From Pseudarthrobacter oxydans (GTDB lineage: Bacteria > Actinomycetota > Actinomycetes > Actinomycetales > Micrococcaceae), in the NCBI RefSeq assembly GCF_034258515.1, contig NZ_CP139438.1:3472001-3536000 (forward strand): a stretch of 64,000 nucleotides of DNA, read 5' to 3'. The position numbers were made by a program, and so were the translations under genes. Each line of letters starts with the position of its first letter. Position 1 is the first letter of the stretch. Positions 8,364-16,248 of this stretch are shown here, piece by piece. The notes under the pieces were generated by a model, which saw only the letters and a list, made by a program, of their open reading frames with translations, was not told the DNA's origin and searched no databases.

Positions 8364-8401
8364 GGAAAGGGGTAGCGGAACCGGCGCCGCCACCCCTTTC
8401 C
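8364..8401. terminator. Hairpin between glcD-like gene and gntR
   Basis: GGAAAGGGGT (8364-8373) pairs with ACCCCTTTCC (8392-8401). It lies just beyond the stop of the leftward FAD-oxidase gene. There is no T-run, so termination is inferred only from position. Confidence 0.4.
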
Positions 8402-8428
8402 TCCCCGGCCGCCGCGGCGGCCGGACTG

Positions 8429-9799
8429 CTAGATCGCCTTGCCGGGGTTGAGGATTCCCTGGGGGTCGAAGACATTGCGGATGGCGCGCTGGAGTTCGAG
8501 CGAGGTTCCGCCCAGCTCGTCCTCGAGCCAGTCGCGCTTGAGCAGGCCGACGCCGTGCTCGCCCGTGAGCGTGCCGCCCAGGCGCTGTGCCAGGTAGAAC
8601 ATGTCACCGAGGGCTTTTTTGGCGGGTCCATCGGTGATGGATTCGTCCGGTTCAACGACGATCATCGGGTGGAGGTTGCCGTCTGCTGCGTGCGCCACGT
8701 TGAAGATCCGGACGCCGGTCTTCCGGGAGATGTCTTCCAGGCCGGCGAAGACTGCCGCTAGCCTGTTCCGCGGCACGCCGATGTCGCAGATGGAGACCCG
8801 GCCGAGCTTCTCAAGCGACGGGATCGCTTCCCGCCGGGTGGCCACGAGCGCCTCCGCTGCTGCCGCGTCCTCCGCCTTCTCGATGTAGCTGGCGAACGGC
8901 TGGATGGCCTGGAGGAGGACATCCTGTTCGAGGAAGGCGCCGTAGCCGTCGGTCTGCGCCAGGAGGAAAGCGCCGCCCTTGGACCGGTGGCTGGTGCCGT
9001 GCGCCGCATCAACAGCTTCCAGGGTGGGGCCGTCCATGAGTTCCAGCACCGAGGGCTGCAGGCGCGCGGCGATGATGGCAGAGGCAGCCAGGGCGGCGGC
9101 ATCCACATCCGGGAAATAGGCGGCAACGGTGGCGGTCTGGACCGGCCGCGGCCGCAGGCGCAGGGTGGCCTCCACCACCACGCCCAGTGTTCCTTCGGAA
9201 CCGATCATCAGGGCGTTCAGGTCATACCCCGTCACGCCCTTGATGGTGTTCCTTCCCGTGCGCAGCACCCGGCCATCGGGCAGGACAACACGCAGCGCCA
9301 GGACGGATTCCCGGGTGACGCCGTATTTTGCGCACCACATGCCGCCGGCGTTGGTGGCGATGTTGCCGCCGATGGAACAGATGGCCGTGCTGGCCGGATC
9401 CGGGGCATAGAAGAGTCCGTGCTCCCGGGCGGCGGCGTTCACCTCCGCGTTGATGACGCCGGGTTCAACCACCGCCAGCTGCTCCACAGGATCGATGTGG
9501 AGGATCCGGTTCATGCGGGCCATGTCAAGGACCACTTCACCTGCCCGGGCTGACGCTCCTGCGGCCAGTCCCGTCCCGGCCCCGCGGGGAACAACCGGCA
9601 CGTTGTGGGCCGCCGCCAGTTTCATGGTGGCCACCACCTCCTCCGTGCTGGTGGCGTAGACGACGCCGTCAGGGAGGCTGGGAGGAACGTAGCCGGAGCG
9701 GTCCGTGCTCACCCGGACACGTTCGTCCAGGTCCGTGGAAGCATGTGCGCTTGCGGTGAGAAGCGCCGCTGATGCTGTTGCAACTGCCGATGTACTCAT
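8429..9799 (-). CDS. glcD: FAD-binding glycolate/D-lactate oxidase subunit (GlcD-like)
   Basis: A 456-residue flavoprotein of the vanillyl-alcohol-oxidase superfamily: FAD_binding_4 domain at residues ~35-215 with PRGAGTGLAAGA, and the GlcD C-terminal cap (to ~455) with NVAHAADGNLHP and TGEHGVG. It should oxidise glycolate (or D-lactate) to glyoxylate (pyruvate). The call is drawn toward glycolate because malate synthase, which consumes glyoxylate, is transcribed divergently from the linked permease. No glcE/glcF partner is visible here, so the electron acceptor is unknown. The ATG at 9799 is chosen over one 17 codons upstream because family homology begins there and AGAGG precedes it. Confidence 0.8.
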   Translation of the reverse strand: MSTSAVATASAALLTASAHASTDLDERVRVSTDRSGYVPPSLPDGVVYATSTEEVVATMKLAAAHNVPVVPRGAGTGLAAGASARAGEVVLDMARMNRILHIDPVEQLAVVEPGVINAEVNAAAREHGLFYAPDPASTAICSIGGNIATNAGGMWCAKYGVTRESVLALRVVLPDGRVLRTGRNTIKGVTGYDLNALMIGSEGTLGVVVEATLRLRPRPVQTATVAAYFPDVDAAALAASAIIAARLQPSVLELMDGPTLEAVDAAHGTSHRSKGGAFLLAQTDGYGAFLEQDVLLQAIQPFASYIEKAEDAAAAEALVATRREAIPSLEKLGRVSICDIGVPRNRLAAVFAGLEDISRKTGVRIFNVAHAADGNLHPMIVVEPDESITDGPAKKALGDMFYLAQRLGGTLTGEHGVGLLKRDWLEDELGGTSLELQRAIRNVFDPQGILNPGKAI

Positions 9800-9889
9800 G
9801 GAAGGGAAACCTCTTTGTTTCTGTGGGCATGGGGCCGGGGGCTGACGCACTCCCCCGGCCCTGTTTCATTTGTAAGGGCGGCGGGGTGT

Positions 9890-11713
9890 TTAGGGAACCA
9901 TCCAGCCAAGTACCGGTGTTGACTGCAGCAGGACCAGGAGGATCATCACGGCCAGGAGCCCAAGGCTCCAGCCCAGGAGCTTCCTGAAGAGTGTGCCTTC
10001 GGATCCCTCCAGGCCCACCGCGGCCGCTGCCACTGCCAGGTTCTGCAGGGACAGCATCTTGCCCATGACGCCGGCGGAGGAGTTGGCCGCCGCCATAAGG
10101 ACCGGAGGCAGTCCGGTCTGTTCGGCTGCGGAAACCTGGAGCTGGCCGAAGAGGGAGTTGGACGAGGTGTCGGAGCCGGTCAGGGCGACGCCCAGCCAGC
10201 CGATCACCGGTGAGAGGACAGCGAAGAATCCGCCGGCCGAGGCGAGTGCCAGGCCCAGGGAGGTGGTCTGCCCGGACAGGTTCATGACGAAGGACAGGCC
10301 CAGGACGGACATCACGGTTACGATGGTCCACCGCAGCTGCTTGAGGGTTTCCCCGTAGATGCGGAAGCCGGCGGCTGCCGGGATGCGGTACAGGGCCATG
10401 GTGATCACGCCCGAAATCAGCAGGAGCGTGCCGGTGGCCTTGAGGTGGTCGAACTTGAACTTCTGCGCCGCGACGTGCTTTCCGTCTGCGTCCACAACAT
10501 CCAGGCCCGGCCAGGCAAAGCTCACGCTTCCGGCCACGCTCAGCCAGCTCTTCACCGCCGGGATCTGGGCGATTGAGAAGATGGCCATGATGATCAGGTA
10601 CGGGGCGACGGCCATCCAGATTTCCCGCTGCCCCGGCCGCTGTGCCGTGCTGACGGCAGGCGCCATGACCCGGGTGGTTGCTGCTGCGGAGACGGCCTCG
10701 GTCACCGAGGCGGAGGCCGGAACCCTTCCGGAGGAGGGGCGGGCGGGCGAACCCTGGGAGCCATAGGTTCCGCTGGGCCCGTGCGTTCCGCTGGCCCCGT
10801 CTGTGCCGTTGCGGCCGTCCATGACGGGACCCGAGGCGAGCTCATCCTCGTCCGGCTCCGAACCGCTGACCTGCCCGGACATCTCAATGATTTCACGGGG
10901 CTGCCACACACGGAGCATCAGCAGCACGGCCGCCACCGTGGCTACGGCCGCCACAACGTCCGTGAGTTCGACGGCGAAGAAGTTCGAGGTGATGAACTGG
11001 AAGATTCCAAACACGGCGCCGGCCACCAGGGCAACGGGCCAGGTCTGCTTCAGGCCGCGCTTGCCGTCCACGATGAAGACGAGAAGCAGGGGCACGATCA
11101 GGGCGATGAACGGCGTCTGGCGGCCGGCCATCGAGGACAGGTCATGCAGCGGCAGGCCGGTGACGCCGTTCAGGGCGATGATCGGCGCGGCCATGGCACC
11201 AAAGGCCACAGGCGCCGTGTTGGCCAGCAATGAGACAACAGCGGACTTGAAGGGCTTCATGCCCGCCGCCATCAGCATTGCGGCGGTGATGGCCACCGGC
11301 GCGCCGAAGCCGGCCAGGGACTCCAGCAGTGCGCCGAAGCAGAAGGCGATCAGGATGGAGAGGATGCGCAGGTCGTTGGAGATGGACCGGATGGTCCGGC
11401 CCAGGGCATCAAACCATGGCGTGGCGACGGTGAGCTTGTAGACCCAAAGGGCATTAATCAGGATCCAGAGGATGGGAAAGAAGCCATAGAAGGCGCCGGC
11501 GGCCGTGGCGCTGAACACCTGGTCCAGCGGCATCTGCCACACGACCGCCGCCAGGACGATGGACAGCAGCAGGCTGGCCAGCGCAGCTTTGGCGGCTTTC
11601 ACGCGGAAAACGCCCAACAGGACAAACAGGAGGATCAACGGCAACGCCGCACAGAGGGCTGACAGGCCCAAGGAACCCCAGAGAGGGTCCACGACTTGCT
11701 GGTAAGTGCTCAC
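9890..11713 (-). CDS. glcA: LctP-family lactate/glycolate permease (copy 2)
   Basis: A 607-residue paralogue of the permease at 5007-6734, with the same order of membrane helices and an even longer Gly/Ser/Thr/Pro-rich cytoplasmic insert around residues 280-350 (a GTxGxxGTxG pattern). The GTG start at 11713 has AAAGGAG upstream. The linked oxidase gene starts 91 bp downstream, forming an uptake-oxidation operon, probably for glycolate. Part of the gene (about 11030-11203) is almost identical at nucleotide level to copy 1 while the flanks have drifted at synonymous sites. Substrate assignment is contextual. Confidence 0.85.
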   Translation of the reverse strand: MSTYQQVVDPLWGSLGLSALCAALPLILLFVLLGVFRVKAAKAALASLLLSIVLAAVVWQMPLDQVFSATAAGAFYGFFPILWILINALWVYKLTVATPWFDALGRTIRSISNDLRILSILIAFCFGALLESLAGFGAPVAITAAMLMAAGMKPFKSAVVSLLANTAPVAFGAMAAPIIALNGVTGLPLHDLSSMAGRQTPFIALIVPLLLVFIVDGKRGLKQTWPVALVAGAVFGIFQFITSNFFAVELTDVVAAVATVAAVLLMLRVWQPREIIEMSGQVSGSEPDEDELASGPVMDGRNGTDGASGTHGPSGTYGSQGSPARPSSGRVPASASVTEAVSAAATTRVMAPAVSTAQRPGQREIWMAVAPYLIIMAIFSIAQIPAVKSWLSVAGSVSFAWPGLDVVDADGKHVAAQKFKFDHLKATGTLLLISGVITMALYRIPAAAGFRIYGETLKQLRWTIVTVMSVLGLSFVMNLSGQTTSLGLALASAGGFFAVLSPVIGWLGVALTGSDTSSNSLFGQLQVSAAEQTGLPPVLMAAANSSAGVMGKMLSLQNLAVAAAAVGLEGSEGTLFRKLLGWSLGLLAVMILLVLLQSTPVLGWMVP

Positions 11714-11830
11714 AAAAAACTCCTTTGTGTTTGGAGCAGGAAGGTGGAGGAAACGCGGACGGGGATGAAGTTCCAGTGAAGTTCCACGATGTGAGAGAAG
11801 GATTTCTTCAGGTGGATCCGAGACTACGGA

Positions 11831-11862
11831 TCGGTCAGACCATTAGTCAATGGTCTGACCGA
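11831..11862. promoter_or_regulatory. Long inverted-repeat operator, glcA-aceB divergent region
   Basis: Two perfect 14-nt arms (11831-11844 and 11849-11862) are separated by 4 nt. Each arm contains a GGTCAGACC-type core resembling the GGTNNNACC sites of FCD GntR proteins, so the element looks like a pair of overlapping operators. It lies 76 bp upstream of aceB and 118 bp upstream of the permease. Confidence 0.65.
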
Positions 11863-11937
11863 TTTACTTTTAGGCATTGTTTTTTCGCCTGGCAGAACAT
11901 ATTGTCCATAATGCGAAAACTCATCGAAAGGACCGCA

Positions 11938-13554
11938 ATGACCCTGACCCGGATCACCAACCCGCCCTTTGACCGCGCCTCCGAGATCCTTACGCCGGAA
12001 GCCCTGGAGTTCCTCGCTGAGCTCCACAGCCATTTTGCCGCCGAACGCGACGCCCGCCTGGAATCGCGGCATGCCCGCCGCGCGGAAGCCAGCCGGACAG
12101 GAACCCTGGACTTCCTCCCCGAGACAGCCGCCGTCCGGCAGGGTGACTGGACAGTGGCTCCGGCCCCTGCCGCCCTCCAGGACCGCCGGGTGGAAATCAC
12201 CGGCCCCGCCTCCCCCGCCAAGATGGCAATCAATGCCCTGAATTCGGGCGCAAAAGTATGGCTGGCAGACCTTGAAGATGCCAGCTCCCCCACGTGGTTC
12301 AACGTCATCGACGGCCAGCTCTCGCTCTATGACGCCGCCCGCGGAACGTTGGCCTACTCGTCCCCCGAGGGCAAGACCTACGCCCTCCGCACTGACGAGC
12401 CCACCGCCGTCGTCATTATGCGTCCCCGCGGGTGGCACATGGAGGAGCGGAACCTGGAGTTCGACGGACGGCCCGCCGTCGGAGCCCTGGTGGACTTTGG
12501 GCTGCACTTCTTCCACAATGCCAGGCAGCTCATCGACAACGGCCACGGCCCCTACTACTACCTGCCCAAGATGGAAAGCCACCTCGAAGCCCGGCTGTGG
12601 AACGACATCTTCGTTTACGCGCAGGATGCCCTCGGGCTGCCGCAGGGGACCATCCGGGCCACCGTCCTGGTGGAAACCATCCCCGCGGCCTTTGAAATGG
12701 ATGAAATCCTGTACGAACTGCGCGACCATGCGTCCGGCCTCAACGCCGGCCGCTGGGACTACCTTTTCAGCATCATCAAGTATTTCCGCGATTCCGGCCC
12801 GAAGTTCACGCTTCCGGACCGCGCGGCTGTATCCATGACGGTTCCGTTCATGCGGGCCTACACCGAACTGCTGGTCAAAACCTGCCACCAGCGCGGCGCC
12901 TTCGCCATGGGCGGCATGGCAGCCGTCATCCCCAACCGCCGCCAGCCGGAAGTCACCGAGGAGGCCTTCGCGAAGGTGCGGGCGGACAAGACCCGCGAGG
13001 CCAACGACGGCTTCGACGGCTCCTGGGTTGCGCATCCGGACCTGGTGCCGATCTGCATGGAAGTGTTCGACGGGGTCCTCGGAGACGCCCCCAACCAGGT
13101 GCAGCGGACGAGGCCCGAGGTCCAGGTCAACGCAGAGCAGCTGCTCGATATTGAATCGGCGCCGGGCGACGCCACCGAGGCCGGCCTGCGGGGCAACCTC
13201 TACGTGTCCGTTGCCTACACGGCCGTCTGGTTGTCCGGCAACGGGGCGGTGGCCATCCACAACCTGATGGAGGACGCTGCAACAGCGGAAATTTCGCGGT
13301 CACAGGTGTGGCAGCAGATCCGGAACGCAGCCATCCTGGCGGACACGGGCAACACGGTGACACGGGAACTGGTGGAGCGCCTGCTGGCCGGGGAAACCCA
13401 AAAACTCCGCGATGAAGTGGGTGAAGACCTGTTCAGCCGGTATTACGAGCCCGCATCGCAGATTATTTCCGGGATCTGCCTTTCGGAGGAGTACACGGAC
13501 TTCCTCACCACTCCGGCGTACGACCTGCTCGAATCCGTTGTAGCTGCGCGGTAA
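11938..13554 (+). CDS. aceB: Malate synthase A
   Basis: A 538-residue malate synthase, close to the ~530 residues of the A isoform. It condenses glyoxylate with acetyl-CoA to malate. Recognisable blocks are VWLADLEDASSPTW, IMRPRGWHMEER, the catalytic-region stretch GPYYYLPKMES, VLVETIPAAFEMDEI and GRWDYLFSIIK. The start at 11938 has GAAAGGA upstream; an in-frame ATG nine codons earlier is less well placed. No isocitrate lyase is nearby. With the divergent permease-oxidase operon it forms a glycolate-to-malate module under a shared inverted-repeat operator. Confidence 0.95.
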   Translation: MTLTRITNPPFDRASEILTPEALEFLAELHSHFAAERDARLESRHARRAEASRTGTLDFLPETAAVRQGDWTVAPAPAALQDRRVEITGPASPAKMAINALNSGAKVWLADLEDASSPTWFNVIDGQLSLYDAARGTLAYSSPEGKTYALRTDEPTAVVIMRPRGWHMEERNLEFDGRPAVGALVDFGLHFFHNARQLIDNGHGPYYYLPKMESHLEARLWNDIFVYAQDALGLPQGTIRATVLVETIPAAFEMDEILYELRDHASGLNAGRWDYLFSIIKYFRDSGPKFTLPDRAAVSMTVPFMRAYTELLVKTCHQRGAFAMGGMAAVIPNRRQPEVTEEAFAKVRADKTREANDGFDGSWVAHPDLVPICMEVFDGVLGDAPNQVQRTRPEVQVNAEQLLDIESAPGDATEAGLRGNLYVSVAYTAVWLSGNGAVAIHNLMEDAATAEISRSQVWQQIRNAAILADTGNTVTRELVERLLAGETQKLRDEVGEDLFSRYYEPASQIISGICLSEEYTDFLTTPAYDLLESVVAAR

Positions 13555-13592
13555 AGGACCTGCCGGACACCAACGGAACCGGACACCAAAAA

Positions 13593-13637
13593 GCGCGGGC
13601 CGCCCCCCTTGGCTGGAGGGCGGCCCGTGCGTTTTCC
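13593..13637 (+). terminator. Intrinsic terminator after aceB
   Basis: A 13-bp GC stem (13593-13605 with 13618-13630, one G-T wobble) is followed by GTTTTCCTTTT. It begins 39 bp beyond the aceB stop. The rest of 13555-13846 holds nothing else recognisable apart from the Shine-Dalgarno of the next gene. Confidence 0.8.
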
Positions 13638-13846
13638 TTTTCAACGACGAGCGCTCCTCGTGGACGATGACCTCGTGCCCTTCCTCGCTGATCGCGGGCC
13701 CGGTCATGGCCTTGCCGCGGTTGGCGTCCCGCCAGCCTCCCCTCCCAACCAGACGGGAGAGCACCACCGGCCGGCAGTCCGTTTCGCCGCCGGCTACGAA
13801 TCACGAAGTGGCACCAGGAAAGATCCACCGACGGCAAGGAAGACTG

Positions 13847-14455
13847 ATGGCTGACCTCACTGCATTCGCCCTAATCTGCTCACTGACCCCCTCGCCCGAG
13901 CCCTCGAGCAGTGAACTCATGGCCCGCCACGTGCTGGACGAGCTTGCAGCGCACGGGGTAAGCGGGAGTTCCGTGCGGGTGGTGGACCACAACGTGATGC
14001 CCGGCGTGCAGGTGGACATGGGCGCCGGCGATGCCTGGCCCGGGATCCGCAGGAAGATCCTGGCGGCGGACATCCTGGTCCTGGCCACCCCCATCTGGAT
14101 GGGCCACCCGAGCAGCATCACCCAGAGGGTGCTCGAACGGCTGGACGCAGACCTCGCCGAGACGGACGACGCCGGCAGGCCCGTCATGTACGGGAAGGTG
14201 GCGGTCGTGGCGGTGGTGGGCAACGAGGACGGAGCCCACAAGACGGTCGCGGACACCCAGCAGGGGCTGAACGACGTCGGCTTCACCATTCCCGCCCAGG
14301 GCGCCACCTACTGGGTGGGCGAGGCCATGCAGACCGTGGATTACAAGGACCTGGACAGCGTCCCCGAGAAGGTCGCCGCCGCCACGGCGGGGGCCGCACG
14401 CAACGCTGCGCACCTGGCCAGGTACCTCACCTCGGCGCCATATCCTGCCGGGTAG
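13847..14455 (+). CDS. Flavodoxin-like NAD(P)H-dependent FMN oxidoreductase
   Basis: A 202-residue flavodoxin-fold protein. Strand 1 leads into a phosphate-loop-like CSLTPSPEPSSSE turn. The PIWMGHPSSITQRVLERLDA segment is typical of NADPH-dependent FMN reductases/WrbA relatives, and the GNEDGAHKTVADTQQGLNDVG segment is typical of flavodoxin-like oxidoreductases. It likely reduces quinones or other acceptors using bound FMN. ATG 13847 has AAGGAAG upstream; the frame is open further 5' but without a ribosome site. It converges on the cupin gene across a hairpin. Physiological substrate unknown. Confidence 0.75.
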   Translation: MADLTAFALICSLTPSPEPSSSELMARHVLDELAAHGVSGSSVRVVDHNVMPGVQVDMGAGDAWPGIRRKILAADILVLATPIWMGHPSSITQRVLERLDADLAETDDAGRPVMYGKVAVVAVVGNEDGAHKTVADTQQGLNDVGFTIPAQGATYWVGEAMQTVDYKDLDSVPEKVAAATAGAARNAAHLARYLTSAPYPAG

Positions 14456-14457
14456 AA

Positions 14458-14485
14458 GCCGGCCCGGGAGTGCCCTCGGGCCGGC
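14458..14485. terminator. Hairpin between convergent genes
   Basis: GCCGGCCCG (14458-14466) pairs with CGGGCCGGC (14477-14485) right after the flavodoxin-like gene's stop and before the 3' end of the leftward cupin gene. It could act for both strands, though no T-run follows. Confidence 0.5.
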
Positions 14486-14522
14486 GGCAGCCCGTCCGCG
14501 AAGCGGGCGGAGGGCCCCGGAA

Positions 14523-14897
14523 TCAGGCGGGCTTTGCGAAGATCGCGGCGCTCATGACTTCGTAGCCCACGAATGCCTCGTCGCCCTCCACCCAGGCATC
14601 GTGGCCGGCCGGAATGGTGTAGGCGTGGCCGGGGCTTACCGTGGCCCGCGTCCCGTCCTCCATTTCCACGGTGAGCGTTCCGGCGGTGCAGATCCCCACG
14701 TGGTTCACCTGGCAGGTGTCCGTGTGGACCACGGTTTTTACGGTCTCGGACCACCGCCAGCCCGGCTCGAACGTGAAGCGTCCCAACGTGGCGTCGCCCA
14801 GGTTGACCACGTCCACCTGGGTCTTCGGCGGGCGGCGCTTTTCATCGGGTTCGTCAAAGGACTTTGCCTCAAGGGCGTTTACTGTTACTCCGGCCAT
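14523..14897 (-). CDS. Small cupin-domain protein
   Basis: A 124-residue single-domain cupin. The double-stranded beta-helix motif covers residues ~45-110: VVHTDTCQVNHVGICTAG is the first cupin box and SPGHAYTIPAGHDAWV the second. Such proteins often bind a divalent metal and act as small enzymes or sensors; no substrate can be named. The start at 14897 has GGAG eight nt upstream; the open frame extends 50 codons further but in low-complexity sequence. It is monocistronic, with 232 bp to the next gene. Confidence 0.75.
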   Translation of the reverse strand: MAGVTVNALEAKSFDEPDEKRRPPKTQVDVVNLGDATLGRFTFEPGWRWSETVKTVVHTDTCQVNHVGICTAGTLTVEMEDGTRATVSPGHAYTIPAGHDAWVEGDEAFVGYEVMSAAIFAKPA

Positions 14898-15129
14898 TTC
14901 GATTCTCCAGACAGGGAGTGCTTGGACTGTTCGTCCGGGGCGCCCAGACCGCTCCGGGGGCGTTGGCTGGCCGACGCGCGCTGCGTCAACACCGCCAACA
15001 GTGGCACCCAGCGCTATCAGCGTGCGCCCACGCGTGCAGAGTGTCAATACTTGCCGCCGGGGTCCCCGGCGAAGGAATTTGCCCGGCCGCCGGGGAACCC
15101 CGCACGGACATTCCGGCTAGGATTCCGGG

Positions 15130-15276
15130 ATGGGACTAATAATTACACTGCTTGTTGTCTGGCTTGTTCTGTCCATCCTGGGCTTCGTCATCAAAGGCCT
15201 GCTGTGGCTGGCCGTCATCGGTCTGGTGCTGTTCGTCGCCACTGCCGTCTGGGGCTGGCTGAAGCGCAACGCCTGA
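15130..15276 (+). CDS. Small hydrophobic membrane protein (48 aa)
   Basis: A 48-residue ORF that is almost wholly hydrophobic, with two helices (about residues 3-19 and 24-42), a glycine-lysine turn and a WLKRNA tail. AGGA lies 8 nt before the ATG at 15130. Similar one- and two-helix hydrophobic proteins of ~50 residues are common in actinobacteria and carry no assigned role. Composition is strongly non-random for a membrane peptide, which is the main reason to believe it. Confidence 0.55.
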   Translation: MGLIITLLVVWLVLSILGFVIKGLLWLAVIGLVLFVATAVWGWLKRNA

Positions 15277-15338
15277 CCCCCGCCGGGGTGGGACGCCTAC
15301 TAAGGTGGGGCGCCTACTAAGGTGGGGTGCCGCCGTCG

Positions 15339-15680
15339 TCAGCTCGCGGGGTCGAACTGGAACTCCCTGACTTCCTGCGCGCAGCGGCAGGCGACGGCGA
15401 TCTTTGCGGCCCACTCCAGTGCCGCCTGCCGAGAGGGCAGTTCGAGGATGGCGTAGCCGCCGTTGGGCACGCCCGGGCCCGGGTAGGTGCCCTCGGTGAC
15501 GGTGCCGTCGCCGGCCACGAGCACCGGGGCAACGGCCTCGTTGATCCCGCCGCCGAAGACGTACACTCCCGCCGCCTTGGCCTCCTCAATGACGGCGTGG
15601 GAGTCTTCCACCACCGCTTCGAACTCCTCCTCGGGGACCACCATGGCCTCACCGGGGAACGAGATCAGGTACTTCGTCAT
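15339..15680 (-). CDS. YCII/DGPF-family protein
   Basis: A 113-residue protein of the YCII-related ferredoxin-like fold. It starts MTKYLISFPGE, has the ...GVYVFGGGI strand pair and the PNGGYAILELPSRQAALEWAA helix. The family has no settled enzymatic role; members often accompany ECF sigma factors, none of which is seen here. The start at 15680 has GAGGAG upstream. Confidence 0.7.
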   Translation of the reverse strand: MTKYLISFPGEAMVVPEEEFEAVVEDSHAVIEEAKAAGVYVFGGGINEAVAPVLVAGDGTVTEGTYPGPGVPNGGYAILELPSRQAALEWAAKIAVACRCAQEVREFQFDPAS

Positions 15681-15789
15681 TCGAGGACTCCTCTGCTTCG
15701 GCGGCATGATCCGGCTCTGCCCAGCGGCACCACTTTTGGCGCCCAGCCCGATTATGCGCCCGGCGCCGCACATCCGGTCAAGGCCCCAC

Positions 15790-16248
15790 TGCTCCACCGG
15801 ACTCGGCCGGGCACTCGCCCGGGCGGTGCTCGCCCACGGGCACAACGCTGGCTACTCCGCCACGAAGGCAGCCCTGGAAGGGCTGTCCGGATCGCTCCGC
15901 AAGGAACTGCAGCCCCTCGGCATCAGCGTCACGCTCATTGAACCCGGTGCCTTCCGCACCGACTTTGCCGGGCGCTCCCTCACCCAGTCGGCGACGCCGA
16001 TCGCGGACTATGCGGAGACGGCTGGCAAGCGGCGCAAGGAAAACGACACCATCCACGGCACGCGGCCGGGCGACCCCGCCAAAGCAGCCGAAGCGATCGT
16101 GGCCATCGCCGAAAGCCCCAATCCGCCGTCGCTCGCCGTGCTCGGCAAGGACGTTGTGGAAGCCTTCGCCGCCGTCGCCGAAGCCGAGCGCGCGGAACTG
16201 GAGCAGTGGCGGTACCTTAGCCTCAGCACGGATATGGCCTCACCCTAG
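15790..16248 (+). pseudogene. Short-chain dehydrogenase remnant with internal deletion
   Basis: An SDR relic. It opens in the glycine-rich NAD(P) loop (CSTGLGRALARAVLAHGH, lacking the normal N-terminal strand and start codon) and then jumps directly to NAGYSATKAALEGLS, which holds the catalytic YxxxK. Roughly 110-130 residues, including the rest of the Rossmann fold and the catalytic serine, are missing at about 15843. The remaining C-terminal part (SGSLRKELQPLGISVTLIEPGAFRTDF onward) is intact to the stop at 16246-16248. The deletion kept the frame, so it may be recent. The stop overlaps the stop of the leftward SulP gene by 3 bp. Confidence 0.75.
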
